NCBI GenBank assembly: GCA_963632825.1
Contig: CAVGWF010000023.1
Coordinates: 1 to 26,171 of the forward strand
Direction of reading: 5' to 3'
DNA from: F23-B02 sp963632825
GTDB taxonomy: Bacteria; Bacillota; Clostridia; Oscillospirales; Oscillospiraceae
DNA length: 26,171 nucleotides
A program made the position numbers and the translations under genes. Positions 19,881-26,171 of the stretch are shown here, piece after piece. Each line of letters begins with the position of its first letter. Position 1 is the first letter of the stretch. A model generated the notes under the pieces. It was not told the origin of the DNA, searched no databases, and saw only the letters and a list, made by a program, of their open reading frames with translations.

Positions 19881-22649
19881 ATGGGTTTTTTTAATAAGCT
19901 TTTCGGCAGCCACACTGACCGCGAATTGAAGAAGATATATCCTATCGCCGATAAGATCGAGGCACTCGAGCCTCAGATGCAGGCACTCTCGGACGATGAG
20001 CTCCGTGCAAAGACCGCCGAGTTTCAGGAGAGATACGACGGCGGCGAGGATCTCGACTCCCTGCTTCCGGAGGCATTTGCCGCAGTAAGGGAGGCGGCTT
20101 GGCGTGTTCTCGGCATGAAGCCGTTCAGAGTTCAGCTTATAGGCGGCATCGTCCTCCATCAGGGACGCATCGCCGAGATGAAGACCGGTGAAGGCAAGAC
20201 CCTTGTCGCGGTAATGCCGGCGTATCTCAACGCCATAACCGGCGACGGTGTGCATATAGTCACCGTCAATGACTACCTTGCCAGACGCGACAGCGAGTGG
20301 ATGGGCAAGGTGCACAGATTTATGGGGCTGAGCGTCGGGCTTATCGTGCACGGGCTGAGCAACGAGGAACGCAAGCAGGCGTATGATGCCGATATAACCT
20401 ACGGCACGAATAATGAGATGGGCTTTGACTATCTGCGCGATAACATGGCGATATACAAGGAAAGCCGTGTGCAGCGCGGTCACGCGTTTGCCATCGTTGA
20501 CGAGGTGGACTCCATACTCATCGACGAGGCAAGAACGCCGCTTATCATCTCCGGTCAGGGTGATGAGAGCACCGACCTTTACCGTCAGGCAAACGACTTC
20601 GTTGCGGGACTGAAAAAGAAGGTCTATGCCTCCACCGATTCCAAGGAGGAGGAGGACGAAAACATCGACGCCGACTACATCGTCGATGAAAAGGCGCGCA
20701 CCGCAACGCTTACCGCACGCGGCATCGCAAAGGCCGAGCGGGCATTTAATCTTGAAAACTATGCCGATATCGAAAACTCGACTCTCACGCACCATATAAA
20801 TCAGGCGCTGCGTGCGCACGGCATCATGAAGCGCGACATAGACTATGTCGTGAAGGACGGCGAGGTGCTCATCGTTGACGAGTTCACAGGACGCATTATG
20901 CTCGGCAGACGCTACAGCGAGGGCCTGCATCAGGCGATCGAGGCCAAGGAGCGCGTCGATGTTCAGCGCGAGAACAAGACCCTTGCTACGATAACCTTCC
21001 AGAACTATTTCAGACTTTACGATAAGCTCTCCGGCATGACCGGCACCGCCGTCACCGAGGAGGAGGAGTTTGCATCCATCTACAAGCTCGATATAGTCGA
21101 GATACCTACGAATAAGCCCGTTGCGAGGAAGGACTGGCCCGATGTCGTCTACAAGACCGAGGCCGGTAAGGACCGCGCGATAATCGAGCAGATAATGGAG
21201 TGCCATGAAAAGGGTCAGCCCGTGCTGGTGGGTACGATATCCATCGAAAAGAGCGAATACCTTTCAAAGCTTTTGAAGGCACGCGGAATAAAGCACAATG
21301 TCCTCAACGCAAAGCACCACGAGAAGGAAGCGGAGATCGTCGCTCAGGCCGGCAAGCTCGGCGCCGTTACCATCGCGACCAACATGGCAGGCCGAGGCAC
21401 CGACATAATGCTCGGCGGCAATGCGGAGTATCTTGCGAAAAACGACCTGCGCAAGGCGGGCTTTGAGGAAAATGTAATAGCCGAGGCCACGGGCTATGCC
21501 GAGACCGACGACGAGGAGATACTGCGCGCCCGCAAGCTGTTTGCGGAAAAGATGCAGGAGCACAAGGCCGTGTGCAGCGAGGAGGCGGAAAAGGTAAGAG
21601 AGGTCGGCGGGCTTTTCATCCTCGGTACCGAGCGCCACGAGTCGAGACGAATAGATAATCAGCTGCGCGGCCGTGCCGGCCGTCAGGGCGACCCCGGTGA
21701 GAGCCGGTTCTATATAGCGATGACCGATGATGTCATGCGTCTGTTCGGCTCGGAGAGAATGACCAATATGATGGAGACCCTCGGCGTTGACGAGGACACT
21801 CCGCTTGACCACAAAATGCTCTCCGGCGCTATCGAACAGGCTCAGAAAACCGTTGAGAGCCGCAACTTCCAGACCCGTAAGAGCGTTCTTGAGTACGACG
21901 ACGTTATGAACCAGCAGCGCAACATCATCTATGACGAGCGCCGCAAGGTGCTTGACGGCGAGGATCTGCGCGGCAGCATAGACAAGATGATCTCCGAGTT
22001 TATCTCCACCACCGTAAACGACGCCCTGCACGGCGGCACAGCAGAGAATCAGGAGCATTTAAACGAGGTCACTGCACCGTTCGAGAAGCTGTTCCTGCCA
22101 AAGGGCGCAATAAAATTCGAGGATCTCAAGGGTGCAAAGGCTCAGCAGATAACGGACAGGATATACGACATAGCAAAGCAGGTCTACGCAAAGCGCGAGG
22201 AGGAGTTCGGCACGGGCCCCGACGGGCAGCCGTTAATGCGCGAGTTAGAGCGCATTGTCATGCTTCGCGTTGTCGATGAGTACTGGATGGATCACATCGA
22301 CGCAATGGCGGAGCTCAAGCGCGGCATCGGTCTGCGCGGCTACGGCAATGTCAAGCCCATCGACGCGTATAAGCGCGAGGGCTATGATATGTTCGAGGCA
22401 ATGATAAACGGTATCCGCGAGGAGACGGTGCGCCGCCTGTTCACCATTCGCGTGCGCAAGGAGCAGACTCTTGAGCGCAAGGCGGTGGCAAAGAATATGG
22501 CAGCCAATGTCGGCGGCGAGGTGCAGAAGAAAAAGCCCGTGAAGAAGGCTCCCAAGCCCGGGCGCAATGATCCCTGCCCCTGCGGGAAAATGAAGGCTGA
22601 CGGCTCGCGCAGACTCAAATACAAGGAGTGCTGCGGCAGAAACGGTTGA
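19881..22649 (+). CDS. secA: Preprotein translocase ATPase SecA
   Basis: SecA drives proteins through SecYEG. The 922-residue protein shows the DEAD motor: Walker A MKTGEGKT (100-107), VNDYLARRD, YGTNNEMGFDYLRDN and Walker B IVDEVDSILIDEARTPLIISG (from about 205). The second motor domain has ATNMAGRGTDIMLGGN, GTERHESRRIDNQLRGRAGRQGDPG and the scaffold/wing VDEYWMDHIDAM. The C-terminus ends in a SEC-C zinc motif (C899, C901, C917, C918), in which the stretch between cysteine pairs is several residues longer than the usual CxCGSGKKYKxCC. The ATG follows GAAAGGCAGTAGAA. It heads a probable operon with pgeF, a solute-binding protein and cdd. Confidence 0.98.
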   Translation: MGFFNKLFGSHTDRELKKIYPIADKIEALEPQMQALSDDELRAKTAEFQERYDGGEDLDSLLPEAFAAVREAAWRVLGMKPFRVQLIGGIVLHQGRIAEMKTGEGKTLVAVMPAYLNAITGDGVHIVTVNDYLARRDSEWMGKVHRFMGLSVGLIVHGLSNEERKQAYDADITYGTNNEMGFDYLRDNMAIYKESRVQRGHAFAIVDEVDSILIDEARTPLIISGQGDESTDLYRQANDFVAGLKKKVYASTDSKEEEDENIDADYIVDEKARTATLTARGIAKAERAFNLENYADIENSTLTHHINQALRAHGIMKRDIDYVVKDGEVLIVDEFTGRIMLGRRYSEGLHQAIEAKERVDVQRENKTLATITFQNYFRLYDKLSGMTGTAVTEEEEFASIYKLDIVEIPTNKPVARKDWPDVVYKTEAGKDRAIIEQIMECHEKGQPVLVGTISIEKSEYLSKLLKARGIKHNVLNAKHHEKEAEIVAQAGKLGAVTIATNMAGRGTDIMLGGNAEYLAKNDLRKAGFEENVIAEATGYAETDDEEILRARKLFAEKMQEHKAVCSEEAEKVREVGGLFILGTERHESRRIDNQLRGRAGRQGDPGESRFYIAMTDDVMRLFGSERMTNMMETLGVDEDTPLDHKMLSGAIEQAQKTVESRNFQTRKSVLEYDDVMNQQRNIIYDERRKVLDGEDLRGSIDKMISEFISTTVNDALHGGTAENQEHLNEVTAPFEKLFLPKGAIKFEDLKGAKAQQITDRIYDIAKQVYAKREEEFGTGPDGQPLMRELERIVMLRVVDEYWMDHIDAMAELKRGIGLRGYGNVKPIDAYKREGYDMFEAMINGIREETVRRLFTIRVRKEQTLERKAVAKNMAANVGGEVQKKKPVKKAPKPGRNDPCPCGKMKADGSRRLKYKECCGRNG

Positions 22650-22661
22650 TGAGGAAGCACA

Positions 22662-23453
22662 ATGGCGTTCACTGAAAACAGGCAGCACGGCTGCGTATAC
22701 ATGACATCGGACAAAATAAGCGCAAGGCACATGTTCACAACGCGCATAGGCGGCGTGAGCAGGGGCGTTTTCGCATCGTGGAACCTCGGCATAAACCGAG
22801 GCGACGATGAAGCGGCCGTGCGCGAAAATTACAGGCTTGCAGGTGAGATCATGGGCTGCGGCGAAAATGATTTCGTTGTCACGAGGCAGGTGCACGGACG
22901 CCTCGTACACCTCGCCCGGGATACCGACCGCTATACCGTCGGCGGCGATAAGCGCATAGAGTGCGATGGGCTTGTGACTGATATCAAGGGCCTTCCGATA
23001 ATGATATATATCGCCGACTGCGTGCCGGTGCTGATGCACGATCCCGAGGCGGGTGTTATCGCGGCGGTGCACTGCGGCTGGAAAAGCAGCGTGCAGGATA
23101 TTCTCGGTGCGGCGGCGGAGAAAATGCGCTCGCTCGGCGCAAAGCCGGAGAACATCCGCGCAGCCATAGGCGCGAGCATAGGCAAATGCTGCTTTGAGTG
23201 CGGCGGCGATGTGCCCGAGGCGGTGGAAAAATATCTCGGCGGCGACACCGAGGGATTGTTTGAAAAAAAGGAAAACGGCAAGGTCCATGTCGACCTGCGC
23301 GGCGCGAACGCGAGAAGGCTCGTGCAGCTCGGTGTTCCGCCGGAAAATGTGGATGTTTCCGGCGAATGTACGATGTGCCTGCCGGAGAAATACTGGTCGC
23401 ACCGGAAAACCGACGGGGTGCGCGGAAGTATGGCGGCAGCGATAATGCTTTGA
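22662..23453 (+). CDS. pgeF: Purine nucleoside phosphorylase PgeF (YfiH/YlmD family, laccase-domain)
   Basis: This 263-residue member of the multicopper polyphenol oxidase (DUF152) family, formerly called laccase-like, is now associated with purine nucleoside phosphorylase/adenosine deaminase activity and peptidoglycan-editing phenotypes. The Zn/catalytic residues are visible: QVHG (H78), ADCVP (C120) and AVHCGWK (H137), with R-G-G-V-S-x-G-x-F-x-S-x-N-L-G near the start. The ATG is 12 bp after the secA stop and follows GATGAGGAAGCACA. A nucleoside role fits the downstream cytidine deaminase. Biochemical specificity cannot be read from sequence. Confidence 0.92.
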   Translation: MAFTENRQHGCVYMTSDKISARHMFTTRIGGVSRGVFASWNLGINRGDDEAAVRENYRLAGEIMGCGENDFVVTRQVHGRLVHLARDTDRYTVGGDKRIECDGLVTDIKGLPIMIYIADCVPVLMHDPEAGVIAAVHCGWKSSVQDILGAAAEKMRSLGAKPENIRAAIGASIGKCCFECGGDVPEAVEKYLGGDTEGLFEKKENGKVHVDLRGANARRLVQLGVPPENVDVSGECTMCLPEKYWSHRKTDGVRGSMAAAIML

Positions 23454-23462
23454 GGTGTGCGT

Positions 23463-25067
23463 ATGTCTAAAATGAAAAGAGCTCTGGCGCTGCTTCTGGC
23501 GCTGCTGACGGCGCTTTCGGCAGCGGCCTGCGGCACTGCCGACGATGACGCTGACGATTATATAAAGGGCAATAACCCCGGCGAGGAGCTGGGGCAGACC
23601 GCTGCCGCGGATGATATATTTTCGCTCAACTGCAATAAAAGCTACAGCATGAATCCTCTCGTTGCAACGAACACGAATAATCAGCTCGTGTGTGCGTTCG
23701 TTTACGAAAATATGGTAGAGGTCGATAACAGCTTTGAGGTCAGCCCCAATGTCATAACCGAGTGGGAGACCACCGACGGCGGTTCACGCTGGGTGTTTAA
23801 GGTCGCCTCGGGAAAAACATTTCACGACGGTCAGGCGCTCACGGCAACGGATGTGTCCTACTCTCTCCAGTGCGCCATGCGCTCGGACAGATTCAAGGCA
23901 CGCCTGAGCTATGTCGGCGGCTGCTCGGCCCAGGATTCCGAAACCCTCGTGGTCAACCTTACAAAGAAAAATATGCAGTTTTACAAGCTGCTGACCATAC
24001 CGGTCATTCAGTACGGGACATATGAGCAGGCATATCCCGGCGGCTCGGGACCCTATGCGTATGCCGATGATTACAACAGCCTGAAGGTGTACGAAAAGTA
24101 TCAGAACTCGGCTACGCTGCCGCTCAAAACGATATACCTCAAGGAGTATGTCGGCACGGAGGAGACCATATCCGCGTTTGCCGACTCGCTCATTGACCTT
24201 ATCCTTAACGACCCGAGTGCGAACACGAATATCGGCTACGGAAATGCCAACGAGATCCGCGGCTATAACACTACCAATATGCACTACATCGCGTTTAACT
24301 CATACAGTGCAAATTTCTCGAACGAGTTTATCCGCTTTGCGATGAACTATGCGTTTGACCGCGATTACATAGTCACGCAGCTCGGCAGCTATGCGCTTGC
24401 ATCAACGCTGCCGGTCAGTCCCGCGAGCAGCCTGTATAACGAAAGCTATGCAAATCAGTTCCGTTATGACCTCAATAAGGTGCAGGAGATATTCTCGAAT
24501 GCCGGCATGAAGGACTACGACGGAGACGGCTATCTTGAAATTAAAAACGGAGAAACGCTGACGGAGATAAATATCAATTTCCTTGTTTACAGCGGAAGCA
24601 CCGTCAAGGTCAATGCCGCAAAAAAGTTTGCGGAGGATATGAAATCGGTCGGACTTCAGGTAACGGTCAATAAGCAGGATTGGGACAGCTACCGCAAGCT
24701 CGTTGAGGCGGGTAATTACGATATGTACTATGCCGAGGTGCGCTTAAATTCCGATTTTGACCCCAGCAAGATCCTGTTTACCTCCGCAGCGCTTAATTAC
24801 GGACAGTTCAGCGACTCAAAGCTTGAGGAGGTTGTGAGCCTGTACCTCGAGGCCGACGATTCCGGACGCAAGGAGGCCTGTGACAATATGTGTGCCTACA
24901 TTATAAATAAGGCATACATTGTTCCGCTCTGCTTTGAAAAGCATCAGCTTATAAGCCACCGCGGAGTCATCGAGGGGATAAAGGCCAGCGAGAATAACCC
25001 CGTGGGCAATCTTCCAAACTGGACGGTCAAAATAGAGAATGTAAAAACGCCCGAAACAACGGAATAA
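23463..25067 (+). CDS. Extracellular solute-binding lipoprotein, family 5 (peptide/nickel type)
   Basis: The 534-residue lipoprotein has a basic start, a Leu/Ala-rich core and a lipobox-like SAAAC (Cys23), followed by an acidic linker. The body has the SBP_bac_5 layout: NPLVATNTNNQLVCAFVYENMVEVD, WVFKVASGKTFHDGQALTATDVSYSL, GSGPYAYADDYNS, then the characteristic IRFAMNYAFDRDYIV and DYDGDGYLEI. Such proteins deliver oligopeptides, nickel chelates or similar ligands to ABC permeases. No permease or ATPase gene adjoins, so it is an orphan here and its ligand is unknown. GAGGTG precedes the ATG at 23463 by a few bases; a GTG two codons earlier is less likely. Confidence 0.9.
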   Translation: MSKMKRALALLLALLTALSAAACGTADDDADDYIKGNNPGEELGQTAAADDIFSLNCNKSYSMNPLVATNTNNQLVCAFVYENMVEVDNSFEVSPNVITEWETTDGGSRWVFKVASGKTFHDGQALTATDVSYSLQCAMRSDRFKARLSYVGGCSAQDSETLVVNLTKKNMQFYKLLTIPVIQYGTYEQAYPGGSGPYAYADDYNSLKVYEKYQNSATLPLKTIYLKEYVGTEETISAFADSLIDLILNDPSANTNIGYGNANEIRGYNTTNMHYIAFNSYSANFSNEFIRFAMNYAFDRDYIVTQLGSYALASTLPVSPASSLYNESYANQFRYDLNKVQEIFSNAGMKDYDGDGYLEIKNGETLTEININFLVYSGSTVKVNAAKKFAEDMKSVGLQVTVNKQDWDSYRKLVEAGNYDMYYAEVRLNSDFDPSKILFTSAALNYGQFSDSKLEEVVSLYLEADDSGRKEACDNMCAYIINKAYIVPLCFEKHQLISHRGVIEGIKASENNPVGNLPNWTVKIENVKTPETTE

Positions 25068-25089
25068 ATATGAAATGGAGAGATGTCAG

Positions 25090-25473
25090 ATGACAGACAA
25101 GGAGCTTTTGGCGATCGCGAGAGAGGCGTCCGGCAGGGCATATGTCCCGTATTCAAAATTTGCCGTGGGTGCGGCGCTTGAATGCAGGGGCGGCAGAGTG
25201 TTTACCGGATGCAATGTGGAAAATGCCGCGCTGGGCGACACCATCTGCGCCGAGCGCACGGCCTGCGTAAAGGCAATAAGCGAGGGGTATCGGGATTTCG
25301 TGCGGCTTGCCATTTATGCCGAGAGCCAGAACTACTGCATGCCCTGCGGCTCGTGCCGCCAGTTTCTTTCGGAGTTCAACAACGGTGAGCTCGAGGTGCT
25401 TTGCTGCAAGGCCGACGGCAGATATGTAAGCTATCGGCTCAAGGAGCTGATACCCTACACATTCAATTATTAG
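25090..25473 (+). CDS. cdd: Cytidine deaminase
   Basis: This enzyme deaminates cytidine and deoxycytidine to uridine and deoxyuridine in pyrimidine salvage. The 127-residue product has the zinc site of the tetrameric, short form: TICAERTA (Cys53-Ala-Glu55) and MPCGSCRQ (Cys86 and Cys89). It also has the substrate segment SKFAVGAALECRGG and the GCNVENAALG motif. The ATG at 25090 lies seven bases after GGAGAG. It is probably part of the secA-pgeF transcript and is followed after one base by a small HTH gene. Confidence 0.96.
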   Translation: MTDKELLAIAREASGRAYVPYSKFAVGAALECRGGRVFTGCNVENAALGDTICAERTACVKAISEGYRDFVRLAIYAESQNYCMPCGSCRQFLSEFNNGELEVLCCKADGRYVSYRLKELIPYTFNY

Positions 25474-25474
25474 A

Positions 25475-25726
25475 ATGGAGCTTGAACAACTGCGCGCCTT
25501 CGTCGCCGTGGCGGAGGAAAAGAGCTTCACAAAGGCGGGGGAGCGGCTTTATATGAGCCACTCCACAATGTCCCGTGCCGTTTCCGCACTGGAAACGGAG
25601 TTTTCGGTGTGCCTTGTCAGCCGTGATAACCATGTCGCCGGACTCACGCCCGACGGCGAAAGACTCTATAAAATGGCACTTGAGCTGCTCGATATGGCGC
25701 GGAGGATAGAGGATGCAATGAAATAG
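25475..25726 (+). CDS. LysR-type HTH domain-only protein
   Basis: The 83-residue protein corresponds to just the winged helix and linker helix of a LysR regulator: LEQLRAFVAVAEEKSFTKAGERL, MSHSTMSRAVSALETE, LTPDGERLYKMALELLDMARRIEDAMK. The effector-binding domain is absent. The next stretch is a TAG stop and a strong terminator, and no effector-domain sequence follows within the window. It may be a functional stand-alone DNA-binding protein or the remnant of a truncated LTTR. The ATG begins one base after the cdd stop, so translation is probably coupled. Confidence 0.8.
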   Translation: MELEQLRAFVAVAEEKSFTKAGERLYMSHSTMSRAVSALETEFSVCLVSRDNHVAGLTPDGERLYKMALELLDMARRIEDAMK

Positions 25727-25759
25727 CAAAAAACTTCTCAAATTTTCCGCAAAAATCAC

Positions 25760-25791
25760 AAAACTCCCTCTTGACACCAAGGGGGAGTTTT
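25760..25791 (+). terminator. Intrinsic terminator of the secA-cdd operon
   Basis: A 14-bp stem (25760-25773 with 25778-25791, one G-U pair) with loop acac and terminal Ts at 25788-25791. The T-run is short but the stem is strong. Its loop region also contains TTGACA. Confidence 0.8.
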
Positions 25792-25799
25792 GGTATCCT
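25771..25799 (+). promoter_or_regulatory. Candidate rpsJ promoter overlapping the upstream terminator
   Basis: TTGACA (25771-25776) lies across the 3' end of the terminator's left arm and its loop. After exactly 17 bp comes TATCCT (25794-25799), matching the -10 consensus at four of six positions. Transcription would begin near 25806, giving a leader of about 300 nt before rpsJ. Confidence 0.55.
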
Positions 25800-25805
25800 A
25801 TTAAA

Positions 25806-26106
25806 GCGCCTGTGCGTTGCTGACGGGCGTATTATGCGATGAAGCGGGAGATTGCTCGCAGAGCGAGGTAACTTCCGTGGAGTATGTCCGGTACCGATGC
25901 CATTTCGGTACATAATCGGGCGGCTGAAGCGTACTGCACATGGTGTATATCACCTGTACGGTATCAGACCGGCTGAAAGGCCGGTTTGTTTTTCGGGCAG
26001 GGTTTGATACACATGGATGAGTGTGCAAATTTGCTTCATCCGTACGGGACACTGAGGCGCATCCCAATGAGCGCCGAAAAAACTGTACGAAAAAGGAGAA
26101 AAAGCA
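25806..26106 (+). promoter_or_regulatory. Long structured leader of the rpsJ (S10) operon
   Basis: No ORF is convincing in these 300 bases, but hairpins are frequent: 25855-25859/25863-25867, 25891-25897/25905-25911 (7 bp perfect), 25930-25960 (two-part stem), 25967-25986, 26015-26020/26036-26041, and ggcgc/gcgcc near 26056-26075 just before the ribosome site. In Escherichia coli the S10 leader binds ribosomal protein L4 and controls the operon. A comparable autoregulatory role here is an inference from position and structure. Confidence 0.55.
25967..25992 (+). terminator. Terminator-like hairpin in the rpsJ leader (possible attenuator)
   Basis: GACCGGC pairs with GCCGGTT (25967-25973 with 25980-25986, one G-U pair) around loop tgaaag, followed by tgttttt. 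It is compact, GC-rich and U-trailed, so it could terminate leader transcripts. Confidence 0.5.
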
Positions 26107-26171
26107 ATGGCAAAGCAGAACATGATCCGCATCAGACTCAAGGCTTACGATCATCAGCTGATCGACAAGGC
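26107..26171 (+). CDS. rpsJ: 30S ribosomal protein S10 (3' partial)
   Basis: The window ends inside this gene. The first 21 codons read MAKQNMIRIRLKAYDHQLID and onward, the invariant start of S10 (I-R-I-R-L-K-A-Y-D-H). S10 is a small-subunit head protein that also acts as NusE in antitermination. A strong AAAGGAG site lies upstream. It is normally the first gene of the S10-spc ribosomal protein operon, which presumably continues to the right. Confidence 0.96.
   Translation, partial: MAKQNMIRIRLKAYDHQLIDK

Noticed and set aside
19833..22058. Long minus-strand open frames opposite secA
   Set aside because: Shadow frames of a strongly conserved SecA, with no supporting motif.
1..26171. CRISPR arrays, tRNA or rRNA genes, insertion sequences, replication origin
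   Set aside because: I saw no regularly spaced repeats, tRNA-like cloverleafs, rRNA cores, transposase genes or DnaA-box clusters by eye. A covariance-model scan would be needed to exclude small RNAs.

Overview
The window looks like a chromosome segment from an uncultured, gut-type Clostridia member, probably Oscillospirales-like. This is inferred from moderately high GC, AGGAG-type ribosome sites, TTGACA/TATAAT promoters, S-layer-homology (SLH) domains, ECF-type vitamin S-components (QueT, ThiT) and an rpmH-rnpA-yidD-yidC-jag cluster. Nearly all of it is ordinary housekeeping sequence. I see no tRNA, rRNA, CRISPR array or insertion sequence. The left-end DUF262/HNH gene is visibly AT-richer than the rest and is the only clear accessory gene.

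Layout. 1-1110: partial DUF262-HNH nuclease gene interrupted by ten Ns, then a terminator. 1140-3938: SLH-anchored metallophosphoesterase on the minus strand, divergent from queH-queT (3952-5129; queuosine maturation and precursor uptake). 5107-6137: TPP riboswitch with attenuator, then thiT. 6208-9441: rpmH, rnpA, yidD, yidC, jag and acpP, ending at a strong terminator. 9446-12050: a start-less minus-strand ORF remnant, an HxlR regulator, galE and a LysR regulator. 12165-13632: YbaK-type prolyl-tRNA deacylase and an EamA permease. 13659-16636: methionine ABC transporter operon metQ-metN-metI behind a long leader. 16756-18071: class I aminotransferase. 18087-19754: truA and a DUF2156 protein on the minus strand. 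19881-25791: secA, pgeF, an orphan peptide-type solute-binding lipoprotein, cdd and a LysR-HTH-only protein. 25771-26171: promoter, long structured leader and first codons of rpsJ.

The most unusual region is the methionine transporter locus. A consensus promoter drives a short leader ORF encoding a 36-residue peptide with the run MMMYMCMCRMCM. A strong intrinsic terminator follows, and the end of the leader ORF can pair with the terminator's 5' arm as an antiterminator. This is the architecture of ribosome-mediated attenuation sensing methionine and/or cysteine supply, at a place where a SAM riboswitch or T-box would be expected. The binding protein encoded next, MetQ, has its two halves in swapped order relative to canonical MetQ, so it appears to be a circular permutant.

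Other points of interest are an apparently leaderless queH transcript, a 7-bp overlap showing the N-gap is probably artificial, an rpsJ promoter whose -35 lies in the upstream terminator hairpin, and a terminator-like hairpin in the rpsJ leader.
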